DNA of 64,000 nt from Clostridium sporogenes (GTDB lineage: Bacteria; Bacillota; Clostridia; Clostridiales; Clostridiaceae): NCBI RefSeq assembly GCF_001020205.1, contig NZ_CP011663.1, positions 3,100,001-3,164,000 on the forward strand. The letters are read 5' to 3'. Shown here in pieces: positions 53,959 to 63,592 of this stretch (positions are counted from its first letter, which is position 1; the number at the start of each line of letters is the position of its first letter). A program made the translations under genes and the position numbers. Under the pieces are notes generated by a model, which had not been told where the DNA came from, made no database searches, and saw nothing but the letters and a program-made list of their open reading frames with translations.

Positions 53959-54990
53959 TTATCCTATTATATAAACTTTTACAGTTCTTCTTCCCCAACT
54001 ATTACATTCAGCCTCTGAGTTCATAAACAAATCTATTCTATTACCTTGAATAGCGCCACCAGTATCAAGAGCAATAGCATATCCATAACCTTCCACATAA
54101 ACTTTAGAATACATAGGTATTACTCTTGGATCCACAGCGATAGTGCTATATCCATTGGGATTTCTATTTGTTGGATTCCCTGAAGCTGTTATACCATGCC
54201 CTGCATAAGCAGTAGCCTCCATCATCATTACCTTTGAATAAGACCCAGAGTTCGATTCACCACGTGATAAAGTTTGTCCCTCTGAACTGTTGCTATTATT
54301 AGCTGCAACCTCTTTAGATTGTTTACTATTCTCTTCAGCTTCCTTAGCTGCTTTAGCCTTTGCAGCTTCACTAGCTGCTACTAATTCCTTTTCCTTTTCA
54401 TTTACTTTACTAAGAACCCTCTTTTCTTCTTCTACATTCTTATTCAATCTTAATAAAGCAACCTCATTATTTTTCTTTAAAGCTGATAATTTATTTTTTT
54501 CCTGATCTAAGTTTTCTTTTTGTTTTGCTATAGCTTCTTTTTCTTTCTTTAACTTAGTAACAACATTTTTATCAAATTTCATTACTTTTGAAACTGTATC
54601 TACCCTTGACATAAAATCACTTAAATTTTCCGAGCCTAAAAGTATATCTAGGTAGCTATCTCCACCACTTATATACATAGCCCTTACTCTTTTACCAAAC
54701 AAATCTTCTTTGGCTTTCACATTATTTTTTACCTGATTTAATTTATTTTCTGTATCTTTAACATCCCTATTAACTTTATTCATAAGTTGCTTATTTTTAT
54801 CAATTTCATTTATTACACTATCAATTTCGCTGTCCATTTTTTCAACTCTCTGCTGTATTTGTTTCTTTTGCTCTCTAGTTTCTTTTAAATCCCCTGACTC
54901 TTTAGTATCTGGTGCAGCCAATACACTCCTAGTACTTGTACTTAAAATTAGGGTTAACATTATAATAAAAGATAAAACTTTTTTATTCAA
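53959..54990 (-). CDS. Secreted cell-wall protein: PcsB-type coiled coil plus 3D domain
   Basis: A 343-residue exported protein. A signal peptide (1-25, ending VLAAP) is followed by a long coiled coil (35-215) containing the PcsB-like hinge RAMYISGGDSYLDILLGSENLSDF, an Ala/Lys/Ser linker, and a C-terminal 3D domain (about 260-343: TAYAG, GYSTIAVDPRVIPMYSKVYV, ALDTGGAIQGNRIDLFM) with the conserved aspartates of MltA-like lytic transglycosylases. It should cleave peptidoglycan in growth or sporulation. TTG start at 54990 after AGGAGAG. Confidence 0.88.
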   Translation of the reverse strand: MNKKVLSFIIMLTLILSTSTRSVLAAPDTKESGDLKETREQKKQIQQRVEKMDSEIDSVINEIDKNKQLMNKVNRDVKDTENKLNQVKNNVKAKEDLFGKRVRAMYISGGDSYLDILLGSENLSDFMSRVDTVSKVMKFDKNVVTKLKKEKEAIAKQKENLDQEKNKLSALKKNNEVALLRLNKNVEEEKRVLSKVNEKEKELVAASEAAKAKAAKEAEENSKQSKEVAANNSNSSEGQTLSRGESNSGSYSKVMMMEATAYAGHGITASGNPTNRNPNGYSTIAVDPRVIPMYSKVYVEGYGYAIALDTGGAIQGNRIDLFMNSEAECNSWGRRTVKVYIIG

Positions 54991-55431
54991 TTTATCACTC
55001 TCCTATAATTTATCTGCAAATCTAAAATTGACTATATTTGCTATACACTTTACATTTCTAATACTTTCTATTTTATAATATAAAAGTAATATTTGTAAAG
55101 TCATTAATTTTCTTTAGTTAAATTTCCAATAAATAAAAGCTTATTCTAAGCTTCACTTTATTATTTATTAAAATTATGTTTATATTATACCATAATAATT
55201 AATTTTTCAATGTTTTATTATTATATCATGTTTACTAGCTAGATAAAAATTATATATTTATATGAATATTAATTAACTACACTAACAAATATATGAATCC
55301 TAAACTTAATAAGTGTTAAAATATATAAAATTTATAAAAGTAATTCCCTTTGTTAGTGAAAAAACCCCCCACCAAAAAAAATTTTATAAAGTAAAAAAGC
55401 AGGGTCTATTAACACACTATTTTAAATCCAT
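54991..55431. other. Gene-free stretch upstream of the PcsB-like/3D gene
   Basis: AT-rich. An imperfect hairpin, AATAAATAAAAGCTTA with its partner, lies near 55128-55170, and an unusual CCCCCC run lies near 55364-55369 beside a poly-A. An ORF of 64 codons on the plus strand has no ribosome site and no protein character. Confidence 0.35.
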
Positions 55432-55703
55432 TTATTTTATTGAGGCAACTTTTTTATACTCTAATAGTACTTTAATCATATTACCTTTTTCATTGTTCCA
55501 TTCATAAGTACTAATAGAATGTTTCAGGTTTTTATGATTTTCACTACCTTTTTTTCACCTTCTACTAGAATTTTCTTAACTTCATTATAATTCATTCCAT
55601 ATTGTAACTTGTTATAATTTTTGATATTTACTGCACTTTTAGTTCCACAGCCTACCAACACTAGTACAGTTAGACATAATGGTAAAATAATTTTTTTATT
55701 TAG
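55432..55703 (-). pseudogene. Lipoprotein gene broken by a frameshift and lacking a start codon
   Basis: After AGAGGGTGG (minus strand) the frame reads CTA AAT AAA AAA with no ATG, then a lipoprotein signal with lipobox LVGC, then KNYNKLQYGMNYNEVKKIL, typical of small SmpA/BamE- or DUF3862-like lipoproteins. In a run of seven A at about 55553-55559 the frame is lost; adding one A restores it through HSISTYEWNNEKGN to a TAA at 55432. One-base loss in a homopolymer plus a lost start suggests decay, though a sequencing error could explain the frameshift. Confidence 0.7.
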
Positions 55704-55827
55704 CCACCCTCTATGTATTATTTTACCATATGTTATTAATTTTTCATATTATCTATTATATAAAATAAGCTGAACAATATTTATTTAAAATACCATTCAG
55801 CCTATATAATACTCAATTTAGAAGTAT

Positions 55828-57888
55828 TTAATATTTAAATCTAGAAATATTCACCTGCATATCCTCTGCTAACTTAGCTAAAGACTCACTGGCATTAGCT
55901 AGTTCTGAAATAGAAGCAGTTTGTTCTTCTACTGCAGCTACTGTTTCCTCTGTTCCTGCAGCATTTTCCTGGGAAATAGCCGATAAATTATCAATTACTG
56001 TAATTATATCATTCTTCTTATCTTCCATATCCTTTCCTGATTCATTTAATGTTTGTACTACTTTTTGCATTTTATCAATAGCTATAGAAATACCTTCAAA
56101 TTTTTTATTTGTGTTTTCTACACTCTTAGTTTGTTCTTTGGTATTGTTACTAACTACTTCCATACTCTCAACTGCTTTTTCTGTCTGAACTGCTAGTTCA
56201 TTAATTACCAAAGAAATTTCATCGGTGAAAGCATTAGATTGTTCTGCTAATTTTCTTATTTCATCTGCCACCACGGCAAAACCTTTCCCTGATTCTCCTG
56301 CCCTGGCTGCCTCAATAGCTGCATTTAAAGCTAAAAGATTAGTTTGGGATGCAATACTTTTTATCATTTCACTAGCATTTTCAATTTTTTCTGCACTCTT
56401 ATTACTATCAATAATTACTTTATATACTTCCTTTGATATTTTTTCACTATCCATAGTTTTTTCTACTAATTCTTTTAAAGTAGTTACCCCTTCATTTTTT
56501 AAAATATCTACTTTTTCTATAGCCTTATTTAAGCTACCCATCATTTGTTGATTTTGTGTAATTGTTTCTCCAAGAACATTTACACTCATGGCACCATCTT
56601 CTGTTTGTCTTGCTTGATCCTCTGCAGAGTTAGCCATTTCCTCTATAGTTTTAGTAATTTCATTTGCTGCTTCTGCAGTTTGTTGGCTAGTTGAAGTAAG
56701 TTCCTCTGAGGAGGCTGCTACCTGTTCTGCACTTTCTAAAGTTTTTCTAGCAAAATCTCTTAAATTTACACTAACATTTTGAAAAGCCTTTGCTAATAGT
56801 CCAATTTCATCTTCTTTTTCAACTAGTTCCTTTGATATATCTTCTGTAAAATCTAAATCCGCCATTTTATGTCCATACTTTTCAAGACTTTTAATAGGTT
56901 TTACTATAGCTTTTCCTACTAGGATAATTAGTGCTGCAATAATAATTCCTCCTAATGCATAAGAGATAATCAATAATTTTCTTACTGCGGAAACCTTTGC
57001 AGTAAATTCTGACTGATCTATTACCGCTGCCACAGACCATCCATTAGTTTCTATAGGATAATATCCTACATATTTATCATTATTTTTATAGGAATATACT
57101 CCTGTGCCTTGTTTTTGTGCAACCATATTCCTTCCTATTTCTCCCATTTCACCTTTTTCTTTTGTCATATTATTTTTTAAAATCATTTCCTTTACAGGAT
57201 GATAAACTAATTCCCCTTTTTTACTTATTAAAAATACAAATCCACTTTCACCAATTTTATATTTTTGCATAATACTAGGTAGTTCATCTAGACGTACATC
57301 AATAGCTACCACTCCTAAACTAGTTCCTTTTTCATCATATACTACCTGCACAACACTAATTACCATCTTTTTTGTTACAGAATCTAAATAAGGTTCTGTA
57401 TAAAGCACTTCTCCATGCTTTAATTTTAAGGCTTCTTTATACCAAGGTTTTTCATTAATAATCCAACTTTTGGAAGAATCCCACTGATCTTGGGTTACTA
57501 AATAACTAGCATCCTGTAAACCAATCCATACTAAAGAAAGATTTTCATCCGTCTTTTTTATTTGTTGTAGAGAGCTTATTACATCTTTATAATCTGGATG
57601 GCTTCGAACCTTGTCCCTGTTTTTTGCACCCTTCATTAATTTTATAATATCTTGATTTGTAGCCATTTGTCTTACTAAAACTTCATTTTTCTTAAAAAAT
57701 TCATTGTTTTGATTTGCAGCTGCCTTAGCTTCTGTCAAAAGATGCTCATAATTCATTTTAGTCACAACATCCTTAATCTTTAACTCTAAAAAAATACCAG
57801 AAGCTAAAAATACAACAAATACTGCTGTAAGGATATACACCATCATTTTAGCAAAGATACTCTTTTGAACAATACTTTTAGCCTTCAT
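55828..57888 (-). CDS. Methyl-accepting chemotaxis protein with dCache sensor
   Basis: A 686-residue transducer: membrane helix 12-32, extracellular dCache domain about 35-300 (WSSSKSWIINEKPWYKEA-like segment, then a GYYPIETNGWSVAAVID C-terminal lobe), membrane helix about 303-325, HAMP to 380, and a signalling coil with tip TNLLALNAAIEAARAGESGK near 545. dCache domains usually bind amino acids or small organic acids. AAAGGGGGAAAA precedes the ATG. Confidence 0.92.
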   Translation of the reverse strand: MKAKSIVQKSIFAKMMVYILTAVFVVFLASGIFLELKIKDVVTKMNYEHLLTEAKAAANQNNEFFKKNEVLVRQMATNQDIIKLMKGAKNRDKVRSHPDYKDVISSLQQIKKTDENLSLVWIGLQDASYLVTQDQWDSSKSWIINEKPWYKEALKLKHGEVLYTEPYLDSVTKKMVISVVQVVYDEKGTSLGVVAIDVRLDELPSIMQKYKIGESGFVFLISKKGELVYHPVKEMILKNNMTKEKGEMGEIGRNMVAQKQGTGVYSYKNNDKYVGYYPIETNGWSVAAVIDQSEFTAKVSAVRKLLIISYALGGIIIAALIILVGKAIVKPIKSLEKYGHKMADLDFTEDISKELVEKEDEIGLLAKAFQNVSVNLRDFARKTLESAEQVAASSEELTSTSQQTAEAANEITKTIEEMANSAEDQARQTEDGAMSVNVLGETITQNQQMMGSLNKAIEKVDILKNEGVTTLKELVEKTMDSEKISKEVYKVIIDSNKSAEKIENASEMIKSIASQTNLLALNAAIEAARAGESGKGFAVVADEIRKLAEQSNAFTDEISLVINELAVQTEKAVESMEVVSNNTKEQTKSVENTNKKFEGISIAIDKMQKVVQTLNESGKDMEDKKNDIITVIDNLSAISQENAAGTEETVAAVEEQTASISELANASESLAKLAEDMQVNISRFKY

Positions 57889-58278
57889 TTATTTTCCCCC
57901 TTTATAATAATAAAAATCCTGGTTTTCCCCCTTTTCATACTGGATTTTTACTCCATATTTTTTTGCTATTTTCATTATATATCAGAAAATACATAATTTA
58001 AATATTTTTTTTAATTTTTCGTCTATTTTTTAACAAAAATATAGCAATAAATTCTTTTAAAACAAATTTTAAGCTTATTTTTTGTATAAATATTAAATTA
58101 TATAAAAAATTAAATAATACATTGTAAAAATACCAATTTTTTTAAATATGTTTTTATAGAATATACCTTTTAAACATATTAATTATATTATCTTGTATTA
58201 ATGTCTTAATTTATAACTTTAAAAATATTACAAAACCCTCCATAAATCAGAAATTTTATAAATTCCTAAACAATAAAC
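57889..58278. other. MCP upstream region, no gene
   Basis: The leader contains an 8-9 bp stem TAAAAATCC/GGATTTTTA (57911-57950) with a second GGGGG stretch in its loop, close to the real ribosome site. Beyond that the sequence is very AT-rich, with no ORF. Confidence 0.35.
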
Positions 58279-58322
58279 AAAAGCTATGAAATTAAGTTAT
58301 TAACCTTAATCTCATAGCTTTT
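58279..58322 (-). terminator. TraX gene terminator
   Basis: AAAAGCTATGA/TCATAGCTTTT stem with inner AATTAAG/CTTAAT pairing. Confidence 0.7.
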
Positions 58323-58419
58323 CCATTTCAAAATAAAGAATATTATAATTAGTACTTGAATTGAGTATACTAAAACTCATACAAAATAAAAGTTCCATCT
58401 AAATTAAGTTTTACTTTAT

Positions 58420-59220
58420 CTATTTTCTCATCATATACACAGAAATTATATAAAATATATAGATATGTGCTGGGTAAAAAACATAGAATAAATATTTAGC
58501 GCCTTTGCCTTTTTTACCATTGTATAAATAAAATAAAGGTGCTGCAAATATCATCATCCATTGATAATTTTTAAATAAAAGTCCTTGTATAGTAATATCT
58601 CCACCTGCCAACATAATAATAATACTTAGAATTGAATATACTATCACAAGGATTTTCTTTTTCTCTCTAAATAAATATATGATTATTCCAAGTAATATAA
58701 ATATAGGTCCTCCTTCTACAAATAATGGAGTAGGAATTAAAAATACGACATACATCATACCTGGTACTGTAATGTTCATAATAATTATAAATCCTATAGT
58801 TATAGGCAACATGAATAACCCTACTCCTTTAACAATTCCTAAAGTATTTTTTTCTTTTATAGCTTTTCCTAAATACTCTATAATAGATAAGTATATAACA
58901 ATTACAAAAAGTGTAGTAAATATATTATTCATTAATCCAAAGCTATCTGTTCTTTGAAAGTATTTTGGTATAAAAGAATTTCCCAAATTCATAAGAACTG
59001 ATCCTATATAAAGTCTTGTAGCATACTTTTTTCTATTTCTTGTATGTATAAATCCTTGCACTGTCATAAATATAAATATAGGTGCTACTATTCTTCCTAG
59101 CCAATTAAATGCCACAGGTATGTTGTTTGTGAATCCAAACATTTCATGAATATGATCAAATATCATTAAAAATAATCCTATTAGCTTTAACTGAAATCCT
59201 GTAAGTCCTTTTTCTTTCAT
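58420..59220 (-). CDS. TraX-family membrane protein
   Basis: A 266-residue protein with about eight helices. The family signature at the start, LTGFQLKLIGLFLMIFDHIHEM, and WLGRIVAPIFIFMTVQGFIHTRNRKKYATRL near 42-72 match TraX, named for F-pilin N-acetylation and related to acyltransferase-3 enzymes. There is no conjugation gene around, so it is a chromosomal housekeeping copy, perhaps acetylating a surface molecule. TAGGAGGA precedes the ATG. Confidence 0.88.
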   Translation of the reverse strand: MKEKGLTGFQLKLIGLFLMIFDHIHEMFGFTNNIPVAFNWLGRIVAPIFIFMTVQGFIHTRNRKKYATRLYIGSVLMNLGNSFIPKYFQRTDSFGLMNNIFTTLFVIVIYLSIIEYLGKAIKEKNTLGIVKGVGLFMLPITIGFIIIMNITVPGMMYVVFLIPTPLFVEGGPIFILLGIIIYLFREKKKILVIVYSILSIIIMLAGGDITIQGLLFKNYQWMMIFAAPLFYLYNGKKGKGAKYLFYVFYPAHIYIFYIISVYMMRK

Positions 59221-59505
59221 AATTATCCTCCTAAATCATTAATATGAGACAATTATATAAAGCTAATCTTAACTGATTATCACTTGTACCTTAAATAAAC
59301 CTTAAAATATATATTTGATAACTATGATATCTAATACTCCTGTTTACTATATAAAAACAACTATTACAAAATCCTCGATTATCAGAATATTACTTTTAAA
59401 GTAATAAATAATATTTGATGCTACGTGTCTATATACCACCTTATAACCTTCAGTTGAAATTAAATATTCCCCTAAAGATAGTAATTGTTTATAAATATTA
59501 TAAAC
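59221..59505. other. Intergenic stretch between TraX and nrdB, no gene
   Basis: Carries the TraX promoter region; no ORF or strong structure seen. Confidence 0.3.
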
Positions 59506-59552
59506 AATAGCCTAATAAAATTTGTTTTAACATTTTATTAGGCTATTTTTAT
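59506..59552 (-). terminator. nrdAB operon terminator
   Basis: Perfect 15-bp stem AATAGCCTAATAAAA/TTTTATTAGGCTATT (59506-59520/59533-59547). Confidence 0.75.
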
Positions 59553-59581
59553 AACTTTATTTATTAATTATTGATTTCACA

Positions 59582-60610
59582 CTAATCAAGATCATCAAAA
59601 TCAAAGGCTGCTGCTTTTGTATAGTTTGTAACCTTTGCTTCAAAAAAGTCAGTCTTTGTACTATTTAATTTTGAAAAACTTTCAATCCACTCCATAGGAT
59701 GTTTATTTATTTCTGGATATAAAGGCATTAAATCTATAGCTGTTAATCTTAGATTGGAAAGATATTTAATATATTTATCTATTAATTCATCATTAAGGCC
59801 TAAGATTTCATTATTAGTAACATACTGTCCCCATTTTATTTCATGCTCTACACCCATTCTCATCATCTGTCTAAATTCTTCTTCTAATTCTCCTGTAAAA
59901 ATATTTAGATTTTCTTTTTTTAGTTCTTTAATAATATTTTGAAAAAGTACAAGATGCGTAACTTCGTCCCTATTTATATATTTAAAAATTGTACTAGTAG
60001 CAGTCATTTTACCCTGTCTTGCTAAGGTGTAAAAAAAACTAAAACCAGAATAAAAATATATTCCCTCTAATATATAATTTGCCATTATTACTCTTAAAAA
60101 ATTATGAATTTCAGGTTCTTTATTAAACTTTTCATAAATGCCTGCTATAAATTTATTTCTTTCTAAAAGATGTTCATCTTCTCTCCATTGATCATATATT
60201 TTATCTCTAGTAATTGGATTTGTAACTGTATCAAGTATATATGAATAACTTTGTGCATGTATTTCTTCTTGAAAGGTTTGAATATTTAAAAGAGAAGAAA
60301 CTTCTGGCGCAGTTATATATCTTGATATATTAGGGAGATTTTCACTTTGCACGGAATCAAGAAAATTTAAAAAGGAAATAATCTTGTCAAAGGCATTTCT
60401 TTCTCCATCTGTTAAGTATGGAAATTGCTTTACATCCTCATTTAAAGAAATTTCCTCTGGTATCCAAAAATTATTAAGCATTGTTCTATAAAAATCGCTA
60501 GCCCAGCTATATTTTATTCTATTCCACTCTCTTAAGTTAGTAGTGTTTCCATTTATCATTGATTCCGTTCCCCGTTGCCCCTTTTCGTTAAATATCATTT
60601 TTTTAAGCAT
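59582..60610 (-). CDS. nrdB: Class I ribonucleotide reductase beta subunit NrdB
   Basis: A 342-residue ferritin-like subunit that stores the tyrosyl radical. Iron ligands and radical site are seen as D85, E115 and H118 in QEEIHAQSY with the radical tyrosine Y122, then EGIYFYSGF near 190 and NRDEVTHLVLF near 225. The frame extends 27 codons upstream, but AAAGGAG eleven bases before the ATG at 60610 supports this start. It lies 193 bp downstream of nrdA. Confidence 0.93.
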   Translation of the reverse strand: MLKKMIFNEKGQRGTESMINGNTTNLREWNRIKYSWASDFYRTMLNNFWIPEEISLNEDVKQFPYLTDGERNAFDKIISFLNFLDSVQSENLPNISRYITAPEVSSLLNIQTFQEEIHAQSYSYILDTVTNPITRDKIYDQWREDEHLLERNKFIAGIYEKFNKEPEIHNFLRVIMANYILEGIYFYSGFSFFYTLARQGKMTATSTIFKYINRDEVTHLVLFQNIIKELKKENLNIFTGELEEEFRQMMRMGVEHEIKWGQYVTNNEILGLNDELIDKYIKYLSNLRLTAIDLMPLYPEINKHPMEWIESFSKLNSTKTDFFEAKVTNYTKAAAFDFDDLD

Positions 60611-60788
60611 TAACTGTAATTCTCCTTTCCTTCTATATATTTTGTAAGTATAGTATTGTTTTGAAAGCATACTTAAGATGCTTATAACCAATAAATTATC
60701 CTAATTACTTATATAGTTATTATCTTAAGTATATACTTTAAACATACCATCCCATCTACCTTGTAATCACAATATTTTCCTCATTATG

Positions 60789-60810
60789 AAGTTAAGTATT
60801 TACTTAACTT
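60789..60810 (-). other. Perfect palindrome overlapping the nrdA stop codon
   Basis: AAGTTAAGTA-TT-TACTTAACTT: the nrdA TAA (60806-60804) lies inside the 10-bp stem. There is no T-run, so it is more likely an mRNA stability or partial-termination hairpin that sets the nrdA:nrdB ratio. Confidence 0.5.
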
Positions 60811-63095
60811 GAGCAACTTGTGCATTCATCCATTTCTAAAGATTTATTTCTCACATAATATATAGTTTTAACTCCTTGTTTCCAAGACTCCATATACATA
60901 TTAAGAATTTCTTTAGCTTTTATTTCTGGAGTTATATATATATTAAAGGATTGAGCCTGATCTATATGTTTTTGTCTCGCAGCACAAGCCTTAATACTCC
61001 ATTGCTGGTCTATAGTATGAGCTTCTTTGTAATACCAAAAATTTTCTTCATTTAAATCTGGTGCTGTTTTTGGTGTAAAACTACCCTTCTTTTCTTCCAT
61101 AAAAAACTTCTTAAATACAGGATCTATTCCTGCAGTTGTATTAGCTATATTAGAAGTGCTACCTGTAGGAGCAATAGCTGTAATGTAACCATTTCTCATA
61201 CCATATTTTTTGATATCACTTTGAAGTTGTTGCCATCTTTCAGAATTATAACCTCTTCTTTCAAAATATTTTCCCGTTTCCCACTCTGAACCTTTAAAGG
61301 CTGGATAACTGCCCTTCTCTTTAGCTAATTCCATAGAAGCCTTTATAGCTGTATAGGCTATTTCTTCATATATTTCATCTACTACTTTAATATGCTCATC
61401 ACTTTCCCATCTTATCTTGTTATTTGCAAGGAAGTGATGATATCCACTTGTTCCTAAACCGATGGCTCTATACTTGTCACTGGTAACTCTGGCCTCTTTA
61501 ACAGGAAGCTTATTAAGAGATATAACATTATCTAGCATCCTTATTTGGAGAGGAATACACTTACTAAAATCCTCTTTTTCTACTTTGCTAAGATTTATTG
61601 AGTTAAGGTTACAGGTTACCATATCTCCAGCCTTAATTCTTTGAACAACCTCTGGATAACCATTTTCATCAATTATTTCTTCTTCTACAAGTTCACTTCC
61701 ACTCATATTTTGAGCTATTTCATGACAAAGATTAGATGAATATATCATACCTTTGTGCTTATTAGGATTTGCTATATTTACAGTATCCCTAAAGAAAATA
61801 AAAGGAGTTCCTGTTTCTACTGCACTTTTCATTAATTTTTTCATAATATCAAGAGTTGGTACTGTATCCCTTGGGATATTAGTGTTTCTTTCACATTCTA
61901 AATATCTTTTTGTAAATTCTTTACAATCTACATCATCAAAGTAATCTTCAAGCTTATAATCCATTATCTTCTCTACCATATAAGGATCAAATAAAGACCA
62001 CTGTTCTCTTTTTTCTAATCTTTCCATAAATAAATCTGGGATACTTACAGAAGGGAAAATATCATGAGCCTTTCTTCTATCATCTCCATTATTAGTTTTC
62101 AGGTCTAAAAAGTCAAATATATCTTTATGCCATATATCTAAAGTTATAGCTGCTCCACCTTTTCTTTTGCCAAGCTGATCTACGGCTACGGCTGTATCAT
62201 TATAAAGTCTTATCCAAGGTACAACTCCACCAGATGCATTCTTATGTCCTCTTATTTCACTATTCAAAGCTCTTATTTTTCCCATATAAATTCCTAGTGC
62301 TCCACCATGCTTTGAAACCTGGGCAAACTTTTGATTAACATCATAAATTGACCATAAATTATCCCCTACAGTAGAAATAAAACAACTACTTAACTGATAA
62401 AAAGGCGTACCTGCATTCCCTAGGGTAGGAGTTGCCACTGTAACTTTTAGATTACTTAAAAGATCGTAAAATTTTTTTGCATAAAAAACTTTTTTATCTT
62501 CCTCAGGAATAGCTAAATGCATAGCTATTGTCATAAACCTCTCCTGAGGGAGCTCTAATACTTCTCCATTATGCCCTTTAATTAAATATCTATCATTCAA
62601 TAATTTTAATCCTTCATAATTAAATAGTTCATCTCTTTCTGGTGCTATGTATTTTGCTAATTCTTTTATTTCTTCATTAGAATAATTTTCTACTAAATAT
62701 TTTCCATAAAGTTTCATTTCAAGTAGCTTTTTTACTAATTTATAATAATCTCCATATCCAAAATTATTATAGTTTCTACTAATTTTGGCCTCTTTGTATA
62801 AATCAAAACACAAAAGCCTTGCAGCAACATACTGCCAATTAGCATTAGTCTTTTTTATATTGTTTCCATTGTTATCTTTACTATTTTGAATAACCTTTTC
62901 GATGGCAGTTTGTATCAAAGTTCTTTGAATTTCCTTAGTAGTCATACCATCTCTAAATTGAATTCTAGAATCCAATTCTAATTCAAGAGGGTCACAACCT
63001 TCTATGCCCTCACAAGCTAACTTAACCATTTTCTTCGTTTTTTCTACTTGTAGTGATTCATATTGTCCATTTCTCTTTTTTATTTTAATATTCAT
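60804..63095 (-). CDS. nrdA: Class I ribonucleotide reductase alpha subunit NrdA
   Basis: A 763-residue catalytic subunit reducing ribonucleotides. An ATP cone fills about 1-95 (KKRNGQYESLQVEKTKKMV), so the enzyme should be dATP-regulated. Active-site features: QLSSCFIST near 230, NLCHEIAQ near 457 with the radical cysteine, CNLNSINLSK near 495, and GTSGYHHFL and APTGSTSNIANTTAG further on. The C-terminal redox tail is CTSC. AAGGTTTGAAC precedes the ATG. Upstream are tandem NrdR-type boxes. Confidence 0.95.
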   Translation of the reverse strand: MNIKIKKRNGQYESLQVEKTKKMVKLACEGIEGCDPLELELDSRIQFRDGMTTKEIQRTLIQTAIEKVIQNSKDNNGNNIKKTNANWQYVAARLLCFDLYKEAKISRNYNNFGYGDYYKLVKKLLEMKLYGKYLVENYSNEEIKELAKYIAPERDELFNYEGLKLLNDRYLIKGHNGEVLELPQERFMTIAMHLAIPEEDKKVFYAKKFYDLLSNLKVTVATPTLGNAGTPFYQLSSCFISTVGDNLWSIYDVNQKFAQVSKHGGALGIYMGKIRALNSEIRGHKNASGGVVPWIRLYNDTAVAVDQLGKRKGGAAITLDIWHKDIFDFLDLKTNNGDDRRKAHDIFPSVSIPDLFMERLEKREQWSLFDPYMVEKIMDYKLEDYFDDVDCKEFTKRYLECERNTNIPRDTVPTLDIMKKLMKSAVETGTPFIFFRDTVNIANPNKHKGMIYSSNLCHEIAQNMSGSELVEEEIIDENGYPEVVQRIKAGDMVTCNLNSINLSKVEKEDFSKCIPLQIRMLDNVISLNKLPVKEARVTSDKYRAIGLGTSGYHHFLANNKIRWESDEHIKVVDEIYEEIAYTAIKASMELAKEKGSYPAFKGSEWETGKYFERRGYNSERWQQLQSDIKKYGMRNGYITAIAPTGSTSNIANTTAGIDPVFKKFFMEEKKGSFTPKTAPDLNEENFWYYKEAHTIDQQWSIKACAARQKHIDQAQSFNIYITPEIKAKEILNMYMESWKQGVKTIYYVRNKSLEMDECTSCSS

Positions 63096-63225
63096 TGTTC
63101 AAACCTTACTTTCTAAAAATTTATTTAATCGATATAATATATTATAAAATAACTATTGTTAAATAAATTATATAAGTAATTATATTCAAAATCAATATCA
63201 TAGAACCATTGTTTAATAAGATAAA

Positions 63226-63284
63226 CTCTACATATTGTATAGAGTTCTTATTTTTTCACTATATATTGTATATTCTTTATTATA
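63226..63284 (-). promoter_or_regulatory. nrdAB promoter with tandem NrdR-type boxes
   Basis: CACTATATATTGTATA (63257-63272) and CTCTACATATTGTATA (63226-63241) both resemble the NrdR box acaCwATATwTwGtgt, and are offset by exactly 31 bp, three helical turns. A TATAAT on the minus strand (63284-63279) places the start at the edge of the first box, ideal for repression. NrdR itself is outside the window. Confidence 0.65.
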
Positions 63285-63386
63285 GAGTTTTCCACAAATT
63301 ATAAATTTTATAATTTCTTTTTAGCTCTTTATAAATTCTTTATAAATAAAAAATCAAATTATGTTTAAATTATGAAAATTGTTCTT

Positions 63387-63414
63387 TAAAGGATTTAGAT
63401 AAATTAGCCGATAT
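63387..63414 (+). promoter_or_regulatory. Sigma-D (FliA)-type promoter
   Basis: TAAA (63387-63390), 16-bp spacer, GCCGATAT (63407-63414): near-perfect match to the motility sigma factor consensus. The predicted start is near 63422, giving a leader of about 170 nt that contains a 12-bp hairpin (TTATTAACAAAG/CTTTGTTAATAA, 63496-63526). Confidence 0.6.
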
Positions 63415-63592
63415 ATAATTTATTAATTACCTAAGTTTTGTAACTATAAAAACTTAATATTTTCAACAATCTAAAAGAAAGAGTTTTTCTTAAAATTATT
63501 AACAAAGTTCAATGCTTTGTTAATAACTTTAAAGACCTAATAAAGAAATTTACTATATATTATCTTAAATCAATATAAAGGAGAATTTAACT

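Noticed and set aside
55313..55507. Plus-strand ORF of 64 codons
   Set aside because: No ribosome site, no protein character, and its right part is antisense to the decayed lipoprotein gene.
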